Numbered from the stretch's first letter, positions 20,652 through 33,976 are shown. The stretch: 64,000 bases of DNA from Pisolithus tinctorius (GCA_024663395.1 JANFAH010000005.1:1302001-1366000), one strand, 5' to 3'. Translations and numbers: made by a program. The notes: generated from the sequence alone by a model not told the origin.

Positions 20652-23600
20652 ATGTCCGAGCCAACTTCAAAGCCCACAACGCCAGCGCTACGCGTCGACA
20701 CCAAATCCACTTTGTATCCCCATGGATTGTCAGCCCAGACACCAAGCTCAGCCACTCCTGCTACGGTCCAAATCCCACTGACTCCCAGTGAGATCCAGAC
20801 GCCGCCTTCACCGCATCTTGCCAAGTTGGTCTCTTTCCAGAATACCTCCCATGCCAAGGATGAGTCGCGGAAATTACTTGCTCTGCTTGTGGACCAACTA
20901 CTCGGCAGGCCTAAGCCTCCTTCTGTTTTTGAGCCATTTGGCACCCAATACACAACCGACAATACTGTAAAGTCGAACCGTCCTCGACAGAACAGTCTCC
21001 TCTATTCTTCTCTGCCAACTAATGATGACAGCGACAAGGAAGATGACTCTTCGGATGATTTCTCGACAGATTCCACATTCGAGTTGATGGTGCGACTAAA
21101 GGAGGTCTTGTTATTTTCAGTGTCCCAAGGTTGGCAGATCTTTGAGGCGAGGTGATGCTCTGGCCATTTGGCTGTAACTTTTCATTCATGCTTGAGTATT
21201 GTAGCGTCATTCCATTTAAGAGTAACACCTCGCAATCACCAAAAACACCGCTTCAAGTACGTGCCCAGTCACGACGAAGTGGAATTGGTGGGAAGCGCTC
21301 GAAATCATCGTCGCCGACAAGAGGGAAGCATTTCTCAGCGCCGGAACTGCTCTCACAGTGTATATCCCTCCTTGCATCAGTCATATCCGAAGACTGTCGC
21401 TTCCAGTCCTCACGCCCAAGGCCATCCAGGCCTGTGAACTCACTGCAGTGGATTTCATTGGACGTCGCACAGCTGTTGGTTCATTGTAATCTCCGAGAGC
21501 CGACTGTAATCTCTCAGGTCGCATTCGCTGTGATTCCAGCTTTTAGCACTTTCCCTTCTCAAATGTATCCGCGCCTCCTGGCCTTTTTTGACAACGTAAT
21601 TCTGAGAGGCGTCCTAGAGGATCTGTGTAATGAACGAGGCTACGCGGATGCCATTACTCCAAGGAAACGTGCGTTTTCCTACTTCCTTGCAATTGTCTGT
21701 CTGACGCTTGCACAGGAGATAACTTTTTCGACCACGACGAAACTCCAAATGTCTCCATCCGTGTTGTCGAGGTACCGGACGAGGAACCCGGAACGCCTCA
21801 ACAGCCTGCACTGGGCATGTCTACCACGTCAAAGATTCGGTCGAGTAATGCTCCCCTTCAACCCCTGTCCGTCTATCATCTCTCTGCAGTATCGTCACCG
21901 CTGTTAGCGGCCGTGCTTGAGACCGTTGACGCCAAGGCGTCGTCACCACTTGCCCTACACAACTTTTATCGACTGATTGAGACTCTTGTGTCATCAAAGA
22001 AAGATTCATACCTCGATATCCTTCAGATCGTGGCATATCACACTTCAGAGAGTCGTCGAACCGCGCTTACGCTCTTGGCGACCTTTTGGCCTGCAGCCAT
22101 GGGCCATATTGTCGTTAGCAAAGCACTACCTGTGTTCAGCTATGCGGAAATGCTCGCTAAACAGGAAAATGGCATGCAGGACCAGTCTGTGTCCCACCAA
22201 TATGCTCACAACTTTATCCCGTGGCGGTTTGTATCGTCGGACCAACCTGTCAATTTCCAACAGGCTTCCCTGCAATGTTGCAGGTCGTGCACTGCTGTTA
22301 TACGTGGATTTGGACTGCTGTGCACAACATGTATGTGCGCTGTGCACTTCGACTGCTACGATTATCCTGATGGAAACGTGCTCCTCGAACACGCTGCTAC
22401 TGCTGGAGGTGACAGCGGCAAGATGGTTGTCCATCGATATTGCTTAGTTTCCCCATCAAGGCTGGATACTGGTGCATACCATGTCCGAAAGGCGAATCAC
22501 AACTTTGTCCTAGCTCATATCTTTACTCTGCCCCTTTGCATATTGTGTCGAGACCCAATATGGGGGTTTCGGGCACTTCTTTGCACGTCTTGCAGGTTAT
22601 TTGCACATTTTTCATGCGTGTCCAGTGCCGCCTCGGAACACCTACACTGTGGATCTATTCAACTCGACTCCTCGTACATGACGGTGTCCTTACCTAGACT
22701 CCGACAGTCTTTCACTGACTTCTACGGCGACATATTTCTCTCTTCTGATGACCTCGGTAAGCGGACATATGAAGAAATTTCTGTGTCATCCTCCGTTCTA
22801 TGGACGCAATTACAAATATACAACAATGGCCTTGCTCTGGGATCCTTCTCCGTTTCCAGGGAGGGTACCAATACTGACGACCGAGATTTCGAGCTACCGT
22901 ACCTGGTAGAGTTGTACGAAGCGTACCTCTCGTCCGGAAAGCTGCCGGTTTCCACCAGTCTTGCCGAGTACATCCACACGAATTCTCAGCAACAGGCCCC
23001 GCATCTTATCATGTTCGATTGGTCAACGTTGGCCTATATTGCGTCCACTGTAAAGGCACCTTATGACACTCAAAATAGTTCTTCTGGGGGTGCGGCTGGT
23101 TTCCTCAGAGTTGACGGCGTTGGAGAGTATACGGATGGCGATATTCCTCGACATCCTTACGAAGTGGTTCCTCTCGGCCACATTTACGGTGCCCTCGGGC
23201 ACGAGTTCAATGTAGTCTCTGAGGGTCCCGCTCGCCATTTTCTGTCACACCTGCAAAAACTCGGGTTTCTTTGTTGCACTAACCCAGAACCATTCCTGCC
23301 GACGCTTTCCACCTCAGCTAATACGGAATGCTACTTCCCTCTTCCCTTGGGTTTTGACTTATCTGTCGATGTGGAAACACTAGTATCTGCGATCGAGTCA
23401 TGTCTTTCTGATCTCGACCTGTCTGTTAACGAGTGTGGACTCCTTTTACTGGTGAGGAGGTTTTCGCCAAACGGCTTGATGTCAGAGTACGCGTTGCACC
23501 GATTAACTCGTACTCTCGTCGGGTGGATTCTTTCCGAGGTGTGTCGTTTCACATGTTCGATGAGTTGAATTTCACCCTTTCTTTAAGGACGATAGTCTTG

Positions 23601-26600
23601 CTACCATCCTTCGTGACTACGTTTCCGGCGGACGCCGTCTCCCTGGAGTCCGCGCCCCAACAGAGCCCATTCCGTGGCCGTACATGCAGGACTCCCGCCG
23701 CATCCCGACGAGTTCTGTAAATAATGGCGGTGACTACATTGCGTCCCGGAGAAACCTGCTTCACACGTATGGAGGGAAGTGGCTCCTTGCTCTGCATAAT
23801 CAAGATATCTCTGCCTATCCTGCTATCGTCTTCGATGCAACTCATGAGATTGCTTCCGATTGCACTTGCAGCGTCGACGATACATATATGGATTCTCGAG
23901 ACCAAGTGAGAGAGCAGCAAACAACATCGAGTGCCCATCTCACCTCTTATAGAGCAGAAGTTGTTATATCGCGGAAAGATGTCTCAAGTTTATTGTTAAG
24001 CTTTCCCAAGCATCTGTTACTTTCACGGCGTTGGATGATCTTTTCTTACTTTGGCTCAAGAGCCTGGAATTTGAAGTACTGGACAGCGCCGTAAGTCGGT
24101 CGTAATGCGAGTGAATCACTCTTACCAGGTTTCAGTCTATGCCAATGCTGCAGAGGTTACTCAACAGGGACAACGACAGCGCTGCTCGCTTCAGCACTTA
24201 TGTAGATGCAACACTGACAAACTCCGATGAAAAAGGGTTGAAAATGGCAGACCTTTGGGGAGCTGTCTGGCAATTTACGAGACGAACGGATGGCCTCACC
24301 AGCGGACTTATGTGGCTTCGCCTTTTTGCCCGATCGGGAGTCGAGGTTGACACCTTAACGATCACTAAATACAGCAACATTATTTTCAGTAGAAGTCCGA
24401 GTCTGGCGCAGGGGTCTATATTCATGGACGCTGTCTTGATTACAACTTGGCTGAGGTCGGTGGGGCGACAAGACTTGCAGCCAGTGGTTGGAAAAATGAT
24501 GCGATTTTTCCGGCCTGCGGTGGAAACGAGCTTGCAATCGTCGGACAATACATCGACCACGTGTGTGACCTTGTCTCGTGGATCTCTCTGACAATGCTGA
24601 GATTAAGCGTTCCAGTGCCGTTGCCTTTGTGAGGCGTGCATTGACGACCTGCCTTTTACTTTATGGGTGTGACCGGCGCCTCTTACTCACCTTGGACATG
24701 GCAGATAAGGCAGAGGTCCACCAACTTCCTGTTAGGTACGTATACCATGAGTCTTGGTTGTTTATCTCACCGGTTCATGAAACAGGAGGAAGCTGGGCGT
24801 TCGGACAGAAAAGCCCGCAGATCCCATTATAATAGACCAGGATCTGATGTTCACGCTGGATGAGTATTTCCGATGTGGTAACGAAGAAATTGCCGGTCTG
24901 GCAGCGAAGTTTCTGCACTCGTTCATGATGAATTCACCATATTTAGAGACTTTCGAAGTGGATAATTTTGTCCTTCGAAATGCCAAAGCACTTTGTTCTT
25001 GGTAAGCATTTCTCGATGTTTGACTTTGGTGCATTCACCGAGCATACGTCCAGGGTTTGGCAACTTTATGGCATCCAGCAACCAAGTGTCTCGAGTATAA
25101 GAACATCGTTGCTCTCGAGGATCTTGGTGGTGGATGTTGTCCCTTTCCGCGAACTTCTAGCTGAGACGTTTTCTCCCTCCTCACCCTGGGAGCCTAGGTT
25201 TGTTCTGGCATGTGATTGACTTAGCTGCGGGTAACCAACTTCCTCATCGTCAGACTAGTTGGAGCATCCCGGTTATTCCGTATCATCATGGACGTCAAAA
25301 GCCCAACTTTCCAGGTCAAAGATCGTCCATGGAAGATTTGTGTGTTGGACATTTTTTACTTCTTCTTCCAGCTAATTTGGTTGGACAAGAAGGTGGGTGT
25401 TTTGTTGGAGTGGGGGTCACGCTAAGGCGAGGATCTACAGGAAGAAATTAGGACAGCCGTGGAAACTTGGACACAAACGCTTCTTACGCCACAATTGGAA
25501 GTTATTGCGTCGTGTTGGAATACTGCACTACCTGTACTTCAACCACTTGAACGCTTACAACTGGCCGTGTTCCTTACTCAGCTTCAGCCGCACTTCCCGA
25601 CTTGGAAATGTATGTAGCAAACGACTTCTTCCCCCTATTTTTGGGGGCTCACGTCAGATTTAGTCCTTTCGTGGGATGTAATCATTGAAGTTCTTCAAGA
25701 CGACGACCAGACTGGTAAAAAGGTGTGTGACCCCGACGGATGCGTTTGCCAACCCCAATCCCTGAGAGCTCCGTAGGGAATACCCGGCACTCCCATTGGT
25801 AATCGGAGTCTCGCGAACCAAGGGGATTCAGAACGATTGTCGCTTAAGGTACTTTTCTTTCTATCATTACACTGTTATTCCCTGAGGAAGTAGCACAGGT
25901 AGCCCTCATTTTGCTTAGTCTGCAAATGATGGAAAGCGGCATGGAAGTGGACATTCTTTCCTGTCTCAAGCTGAAGTATCACCTGGCAAAGGTCTTGGGA
26001 TTCAGCGATGTCGAATCTGTCCCAACTGCCAGTGGGAGAAGTTTCTACATCCGGTTCGAAAAGTTGGATTCTATTTCCGCTACAACTTTTCCTTGCGTGC
26101 AAGCCTTGCCACGGATCTTGGACGCTCATCATAATTTCGACCTTCCTCCGGTCGTCATGGGAAGTACACTTGTTGAAGATGATAAACCCTGCCGTGTCCT
26201 TGTTGGAACAATCTTCGTCGACCTTGTCCTTGCCATCTTCTGTTCGTCACTTGACCTTCTTGCGCTCCCGATTTTGACTCTGAAGAGCCTTCTTGAGGCT
26301 CTCATGATCATCACGTTCAAACATGACTTCGGCAGCGTGGCTATCAGACACCTTGACGTTTCGCTCCGAAAGGCATTACGGAAAACACTCGACCTTCTAC
26401 TTCTCGACGTTAGCTATGAACTTCGCCAACTTGCGTTGTCTGTGATACAGACGTTTATCAGGAGAGGGACTGCCATAACGGGGGTGCTTGCTGTGTATGC
26501 CGTGCATCTACAACGACACGTTGTTAGTTGACATTGGAAGTTTAGGGAATCTATGGATAAGGCCGCTGCGCTCATCATTGCCCTCAAGCACAACAACGAA

Positions 26601-28569
26601 GACGCGCTGGTTTCCCAAGCAAAAGCTTTCGTCGAAAGCACTCTGGTAACGTGAGGTACCATGTGCTTTATCTGGCTCACCTACTGAACATGAAACGGGA
26701 GGGCAGGCTTGTGCCAAGTGGCATTTTCTGCAGTTTGTGCAAGGTAGTGCGCATCCTTTCGGCTAGTCAGCGGTGAAAGTTGACCTGTTACCCAGCGTCC
26801 TCCGAACCCTGACTTCTACGAAGTCCTCAAGACCATCATCCAAACTCGCGATGGGCGTGCTACGGAAGCGTCGATAAACTTTCAAGAGGATTTATTGCAT
26901 AGCATCATCTCACAACCACCAGAAGTGGACTGGAAGATCATCCACAACACAGTAGAAAATATTAACATGTTTGTGGAGGTCGTCCTCTGTGAGGGGGTAA
27001 GTGACCAAACTCTGAAAGGTACGTTGGCCTCTACTCCGCCGTGATGCGTACTAAACCACACACAAGACTTGGCAGCGTGGATAGTGGCAACAGCTAGACG
27101 CGCGGCAGGTTTCAGTGCTGACAAGGATTTTGATCTCAATACCCTTCTCTCCCTTACGGCCAATCTTTTGCGATTCAAGAGGTCATCTATCCGGCATGTA
27201 AGTCTACCTATGAACATCTGTTCTTTCCAATTCTCACGTACTTTCTAGGATTTGATTATCTGCGTCGAAACTGTCTTCAGGATCGCAGCGCTTAGATCTA
27301 CTCTTCGCAAAGAAACGATCCTGTTACTGCGTACTGCTGCATTGACTCAGGGGTACACAATGTCCTCGGATATTACGGTACCGGCAACACAGACACTTTC
27401 TCGCATCATGGTTGAAATCGTTGACGACATATTACGGCTTAAGGTCAGAGCAATTCCCACCACATTAGCGTCCTTGGTGGAGGTGGGTACTATGCGTGCA
27501 GTTCAGGTATTGTAGCTGATTCGTACAGGTCTTCATGAGCCAGAATGTACGCGAACACGGCGAAGACGACGCAATACAGAGACTGGCACGAAGTGCCATC
27601 TACTTTCTCCAGAACCACAGCTGGACAACAGGCGAAGCTGATGCAGACTTAACGTTATCTCTCACCGCCGGCCGGTATATCTTCTATGCTGCTGAGCGGG
27701 GTCACGATGTACTCGACGAACTGAATGACGACGGCAACTCCCAAGCAAGTTTTCAAACATTGCTTTTGCTGCTTATGGCTCATTACATCCCTTAGCGTTC
27801 TTTTCATTCTGAGATCACTATACGTCCCTGGATCGTCATGCTCTTATCAGCAGTCTCTACCCCGTCATCCGAGAAGTATGGGACCTTAATGATGTCCCGA
27901 TTCGACAACTTTGTGGTCCCTTATACCAAGACGTTGGGTACATATGTCCAAGGTCGTTTGCCGCCTCCCGAGACAGCGGCAGTCGACATCGAGTACACGT
28001 ACCTTGCCATGAAGAGTTGGCTTCTGCTTTTACATAAGTTATCCACCGAGAATACAGTGGATCCTCGCGGGGAATTGACACACAAAATCTGGAATGAACT
28101 TTGGCCCCCTTTTGAAAGCCTCGCGAAACTTCTGGGGCAAGAAAGCAGCGATGAGCTACTGGTTTGACCTCACCATCTTTCTCGCGGGCGCACACTCATC
28201 ACCTGGTTCAACAGCCATTATCAACCGCGGTCTGGTCATCCGTCGCCAACCTTTTCATCTTCGTCCTTCAGTCTCGGTCTCCAATTGCGATGGACTGTAT
28301 ACCATGTTTGACACTCCTGCAACATCTCAAGCAGTCGGGAAGGAGGAATTCTGCTCTCAGCAAGGTAAGGAGCAAAGGATGCATGTAAGAAAGTTTGTCT
28401 AATCCTGCTGGTATAGTTAGCAAGAGCATTAGATGGAAATGTTCTACCGGAATTGCAGCTGGATGCTATAATTGCTCAAACGATAAAGGACACGGCAAAT
28501 GCAGATAAGCTACGTAGGTTGGATAGGCACACGAAGGCGGTGGCGGAACGGCGTCGAGTACCAACGTAA
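20652..28569 (+). CDS. Very large protein with two C1-like zinc fingers, possibly UNC80-like
   Basis: One gene of roughly 2,300 residues split by many short introns. The ATG at 20652 opens a disordered Ser/Thr/Pro-rich start. Then come WEALEIIVADKREAF and helical repeat-like sequence. The biggest exon (about 21717-23540) reads in frame through DNFFDHDETPNV into SSPLLAAVLETVDAKASSPLAL and WPAAMGHIVVSKALP. Two C1-type fingers follow. The first has CRSC..CTTC..HFDC near 22285-22355. The second has H..CILC..CTSC..HFSC near 22500-22620. The rest is helical, HEAT-like repeat sequence, ending TKAVAERRRVPT. I tentatively connect it with fungal proteins annotated as UNC80-like; in animals UNC80 is part of the NALCN channel complex. 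This rests on memory of annotation, not on a motif I can prove. It could be another large HEAT scaffold. The stop is 30 bp from the convergent DPM2 stop. Confidence 0.65.
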
Positions 28570-28599
28570 AGGAGGGATTGGGCCAGAATGTCTTGATGG

Positions 28600-28972
28600 T
28601 CAGGCTGCTCGAAGCTTTGCTTTCATAGCCTTTTTCTTCCTTTCCTTTGCGATAGTAAGGCCCACGAAGAAACCGACCCCCGAGAGCCCAATAACGAGGA
28701 TGAATGCCGGCAGTCGAACAGCCCATTCACGGGCAGGAAAGTAGTCATGTATGGGACTCGATATGTCAAAGAAAGGCTATAGCCAAGGCGTCAGTAGGCA
28801 AGAAAATATTCAATAGCTGGAAAGACTGGCCAACAGAATGGTCCATGTAGTGTAGTAGACGAATACGAACGCCGCAACCAGAAGCATTGACCCTCCAAGG
28901 GCCATGTCACTCACAGCCTAGATCAGTTAGTTCACAAATGTTTATCGCAGTAAACGCAGAGGCCCCCACCAT
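28600..28972 (-). CDS. DPM2: DPM2, subunit of dolichol-phosphate mannose synthase
   Basis: DPM2 anchors and stabilises the catalytic subunit of dolichol-phosphate mannose synthase in the ER. It also associates with GPI-GlcNAc transferase. The model has three exons: 28972-28970 (ATG alone), 28917-28831 and 28776-28600. They total 267 nt, or 88 residues, against about 84 for human DPM2. The sequence begins MAVSDMALGGSML. The first membrane helix runs LLVAAFVFVYYTTWTILLPFFD, split by the second intron. DYFPAREWAVRLPAF leads into a second helix (LVIGLSGVGFFVGLTI), and the tail is basic (KERKKKAMKAK), cytosolic. The second intron, 28777-28830, starts with GC. If the ATG-only exon is wrong, translation could start at the internal ATG 28905, which loses five residues. 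Confidence 0.9.
28777..28830 (-). other. GC-AG intron in DPM2
   Basis: On the minus strand the exon ends CTGTTG, the intron begins GCCAGT and ends GGCTATAG, and the next exon begins CCTTTC. This restores TWTILLPFFD, the conserved DPM2 core. The nearby GT (in CCAGTC) would put the next exon out of frame and hit a stop. Length is 54 nt. Confidence 0.78.
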
Positions 28973-29161
28973 CGTTCCAACTTGTGGGACCTGAGAGGTC
29001 GTGTCGTGGTTGTCTCGCGCAAAAGTGGTGTGTATTGAAGTGACACGCACAGCGGCTGTCACCAGCACCGCGAGCCAGACGTCACCCACACCGTCTCACC
29101 AAGTTCCGCAGGGCCTCGATGCTCTATCCTACAATCTACTCGAATAGCAGAACTTGAATTC

Positions 29162-32100
29162 ATGAATTCAAACGCCTTTGCATCGCTGGCCCACGTCCGC
29201 ATACTTCTCGTTCCCGTTGGTCCAATACCAAGCGACATATTTGAGGCTCATGCTGCAGAGATCAAGGCTTTCGATTCTATACGCCTCGGGGACATTCCAG
29301 GAGATGCAAAGGGCGAGAAAGGTCCGTTTCTTCCTACCGTCGTTCATCAATACGACTCCCTCAATTTCTTCAGCGCGGTTCATGCCCAGTCCCCTCGCAA
29401 GCGGTTATCTTCACTTAAGTTTCACGTCCCACCCAACCTCGCCAGCTCAAGCACCGCTGTACTTGTTTCGACCATCGCTCTTTAATCACGCAGTAGTTGG
29501 AGTTGCTTCATGCACCCCTTCCTACACGTCGGAAGCTGCTCAGGAACAGCTGGAAAATATCTTTATAGATATTTTTCCAGAGAGCTCAACGCCCCCACCG
29601 TCCAAGGTGTGTTTTGTCTTTCAGAGTGAGGACAGTGCTGGGGGAAATATCAACGACGTTCCCCCCGGACTGGTTTTGATACCAAGCGTCATGGGGAATA
29701 AGAAGCTGTACATCGGCACGCTTTTAGCAGATCTGTGCTCTCAGATACTAGGGGAATTTGGCCGAGTGGTATGTTGTTGAGTAGGTATGAGCGGCAAGTA
29801 CTCATTGTTACAGGTGCATGTCCTCGAGACGCCTGCTGGAAACGAGTGTTTAAATGCAGCGTTATTTCCAGTGCTGCCTGCTGGCGGAGACATGTCAACT
29901 CGCATCAACTCGCATCCCTATCTTCCTCCACCAGTCTCGGCTACTGCAACCTCGAGTCAATTTGAGCTGAGCCTGAATACATCGGTGTCGGCGAATTATG
30001 GAATGAAGCACAATTCATCCGTAGGCCCTGGGCTACATCCATCATCATCTTCCCATCGGGCGTCTACCCTGCCCCCTCTTAAGACCCGCACGAGTGCGGT
30101 GGGAATCACATCGCATGCCAGGTTGTACAAAGTATATGGTGATTTCTTTCTCTTAGCAGGTCGTATGCAAGATGCTAAGATCTGGTCTGTCGACGTCAGA
30201 CTTTCTTGGGCACTGGGATACTGATTTACATCGGTGAAGGTACCAAGAAGCATTAATCCTCTTTAAAACTGGGTTAGATCCAGCGTGGCAGGCGTCTGCG
30301 ATTGAAGGCCTAGCCGTCACTTCAGTGCTGGACTTGTGGGCCACTGGTCAGGGTTTGGCAAGTCTCTAATATGCACTGTGGCGCACCTATCTCACTCTTT
30401 TCTTATAGCAAACATCTATAAGTGATGCGAAAGAACCCTGGATGGAGTTATTCGAACAACTCTCGCAGGCCATCAGTCTCTATTTGAAATCAGCTTTCCC
30501 AGAGACAACTCGAGACTATTCTCTCCTTGCCTTCCTTTATGTGACGGCTGTGTTGAGACAGACATCACTCCTCTTCTGCGTGTGGTCATCGAAAGGATGG
30601 GGGGCACTGGCGTTCGCCTCGATGCTGCAGCCGGAACCCACTTCGTACTTGCAGAAAATAGTCTCCGACAATTCTGTAGCCGGCCTTGATCGCCTGAGCG
30701 CCATAACAGGCATCACTCGTTATCAGATCGCAAACACTCTATCACAGGCCCACGGTCCTTGGCTGCTGCACCTGGGGGCGTACGAACGCCTTGTCGTTTT
30801 GCAATCCATAGCAAGTATCTACAACTGCCTCGGGTTCAAACGAAAGGAAGTATACATACTTCGAGAGGTGGTTAGCTGCGTTATGGATCTGGTGGTCTGC
30901 GGCCGTGGGGAGGATGACCAGCTCCGCAAGTCGGACTTGGGAAGTGTTGGCTTGACTATACGCACCGAACCAGCAGTGGTTGACGAGTCTGAGGCGCCAA
31001 CGTTGGGGAATATTGGTGTACGACGTAAAGAGAATTTGGAAGGGAATCAGAGTATTTTGAAGCTCCTCTACTATGCCTGCAAGGTACTTGGCGTCAACTT
31101 GGAGTCCGTGAATCCCGCGCCCACAGAAAACAGAGATGATTCTAAGGCGATTGATTCCGAGACAGAGAGTAGACCACAATGGGAAGGCCCAGGCAGGTCC
31201 GAGACCTTACGCGTGCAATTTGGATGGCCAGAACTTCAGGTTGGGGTAATCCGAGAGGCAGTTGCAGTAGCGGAAGCTTTACCCGGTAGGATGATGCACG
31301 CCCAGTTGCCTTTGCAGAGACTGATGCTTTGACAGACTATCTAGCCGTCGCTCGTATATCTCTATCTGCATTGAAAACAATGTACTCCATTCTAGCCACT
31401 GCTGATCAGTGTCATCTATATCAAACGGCGTCGAGGGCTCTTAACACACTAAAACGGCGTGGTGACGCGACTACAGTCGAATGGTGGGCCGGAAATCTGG
31501 CTGTTAGTATTGCTCTGCTACCGTAAGTGAATCTATCCCTAAGTTCTGTTGTCGTTGCTGATAAGTACCAAGTCTCCCTTCCCGACGCTTGCCGATTGAA
31601 AGACCTGTGTCGCTATTGAATTCAACCCTTCCGTCAGAACATCCCTTGACAGCCAAGGTGACGAACACCTTTCTATACAATCCTCGGGAGTCTGTAAATG
31701 TGCAGGTGAGAAAGTTTCTTGCCTGCACCATGTATTCCTTCTGAGAAGCGATAGGACAAAGGCATTCTCGTAGAAGGCGAGGCTGCGGAGCTAATTGTCA
31801 CCTTACACAACCCTTTCGTATTCGAGCTCGAACTGCAAAGTGTATCTCTTATGTACGTCGCCTTGCCTATAATCGTCAGCTGGGCGCCGATTAGCAATAC
31901 ACCAGTACGAGTGGCGTGGCCTTTGACTGCGGTCCCGTTTCATCAATCGTAATTCGACCGAATTCTTTCTATAACATACCCGTCATCGGAATCCCCAAGG
32001 AGTCAGGCTCTCTGGTCATCAAGGGCTGCACTATTCAAGCACCCAATGGTGCTCCAGGAGAACTCCTGCTCCCCGTCTCTGCGGAATCCGATGAAGGCGA

Positions 32101-33934
32101 GCAGCTTCGAAGACAGAACATGATCAGAAATGACAGCGAGCGCACGAAGTATGGGGGCCTTGAAGCCCTGCCTTGGGAAAGGGATGGCAAACGTCTTAGC
32201 GCAACGGTTCCCCCCTCAAAATCCAAACCTCGATATCTAGAATGTCTGGTCGTTCCTCAGCAACCGATGCTACGGGTGAGGTGGAGTTCCTTAACCCATG
32301 GGGCACTCATGCTTTATGATGGAGAAAAGTGAGACGTATTGGTGATTGCTGAGTTTGGGGAAGCTGAATGCTCGGTTTTAGGTCCAACATCCGGCTCACC
32401 CTAGAAAATGTGTCTGATTTACCGATCGACTTTTTGAAGCTTTCCTTTGAAGACTCTACCATTTCCTCCGCAAAGGAGGCATTGTCCGAAGGGGAACTGG
32501 ACACGTTTGAAGTACACGAGATCGAATATGACCTCGTTCATCGAAAAGCCTTTTCGTGGCAGCAGGACGACGACGTCAAGGTCGTTAATCCGGGAGGGAA
32601 AGTTGCGTTGTCTGTGACCTGCCTTGGAAAAGTTGGATGGTATCGTGTTTGAGACTCTCGCGTGCCATTCTTTCTCACCGTTTCTTTAGCACCAGCGGCG
32701 CCATTCATGTCTTGTATGCTCACGCCCATCGTCAGGGCAAGGGCCAAACGGATGCAATTCAACAGGCGTTCTACGCGAGGGAGTTAACGTACCCACTGAC
32801 CGTGACAGTGTACCAGATGCTCGAGTGCTACGACATGAGTATCATGCCGGTGGACGCAATCGACAGTCTCCCTTCTAGAACTAATGTACCGACTGTTGGT
32901 GCCGATGATTTTCATCATTGGTGTTTGTTTTCCATCGAAGTACGCAACACGTATGGCTTACCATTTGAAGTCATGTTCACGCGGTCGCAAGATGGTATGC
33001 TTCGGTCGGCACTTGACTTCGATGCGACTTTAACGCCTCGAACAGGTTTAGAAGATGAAACAGACTCGTCCATAGTGTCGCCTGGATGCACATCAAGGCA
33101 TGCGATTTGTATTTATTCCGATGACTTCAAAATATTGATTTCCTTTTTCTTTTCCTTCTTGTTCAGGATTATTCTGCCTGTTAGAAGGCTTAGACTCGGC
33201 GACGATGTAATTTCACAACCAAGCCCGACACTTACGGACCGGCAACTTGTAATCACCAAATCAAACCTTAGCAAAGAAGAAGAGCAGGCACGGCGCGAAG
33301 CTTTCTGGTATCGCGAAGAGCTACTGAAGATTATCCGTGCTCGGTGGAAAGAGGTGGGCACTTGTAGTCAAGAAAAACAACAACCTCTGATGTTTCATAC
33401 TCAATTTTGCAGACCACTAGCAACAGATTCGGTGATTTGTCACTCCGCCAGCAGCCCGTGACCATGCACATGTTGAATGCTTTTAAGGCGGATCAGGTTC
33501 ATGTCGACATGTCATTCATTCACCCTGATGCCGAGCACGGTTCGCCTATGCCACTTAAGCGTTCCCCAGGAAAATTTGTTGTCCCACCAAATACGATCGT
33601 CAACTTACGAGTGCAGCTGACCAATACTTGTCGTTAGTATACGTCTTCTAATTTCCAATTGTGCTAGCTGACCGTTTCATAAGCATCTCGCCTCGCCATG
33701 ACAGTTACTTTGTTACCGAGTCCTGAAGAACATATATTATTCGAAGGTGTATTAGCGAATATCCCGGTGGGGACGGTCGAGGGGGGTCAATCGAAGGCCG
33801 TCGAAATTCCAATGTGCTTCCTCTGCTCGGGGAAGTTTGAGATTGGCGCAGAGGCTCGTATATTGGGCACTTGTAGAGAGAGAGAGCGGGCAGGTGTCGG
33901 CCGGGTGTATGCCATTGTAAATAGAGTCGAGTAG
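29162..33934 (+). CDS. TRS120: TRAPPII subunit Trs120 (TRAPPC9 homologue)
   Basis: Trs120 is a large TRAPPII subunit. TRAPPII activates Rab11/Ypt31 at the late Golgi and on recycling endosomes. The N-terminus (MNSNAFASLAHVRILLVPVGPIP, then EIKAFDSIRLGDIPGD) matches the family. The next exon continues with SGYLHLSFTSHPTSPAQAPLYLFRPS. After TPR-like helical segments (KLYKVYGDFFLLAGRMQDA, LLHLGAYERLVVLQSIASIYNCLGFKRKE) come beta-rich C-terminal stretches (EGEAAELIVTLHNPFVFELELQSV, NIRLTLENVSDLPIDFLKLSF). The stop at 33934 follows VYAIVNRVE. About a dozen short introns interrupt the gene. Expected length is about 1,300 residues. The start is 189 bp from the divergent DPM2 start. Confidence 0.93.
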
Positions 33935-33976
33935 GTAGACTTGGTTGCAATTGCACGGCGCCAAAAAATCAACTCG

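Noticed and set aside
21817..23568. Separate gene starting at the 583-codon ORF
   Set aside because: The same frame is open upstream through DNFFDHDETPNV to an intron acceptor, and the downstream exon continues after SE|gtgtgt. It is an internal exon of the large gene.
29162..33934. Two genes instead of one TRS120
   Set aside because: The order of N-terminal, TPR-like and beta-rich C-terminal blocks follows a single Trs120, and no stop-plus-promoter gap separates them.
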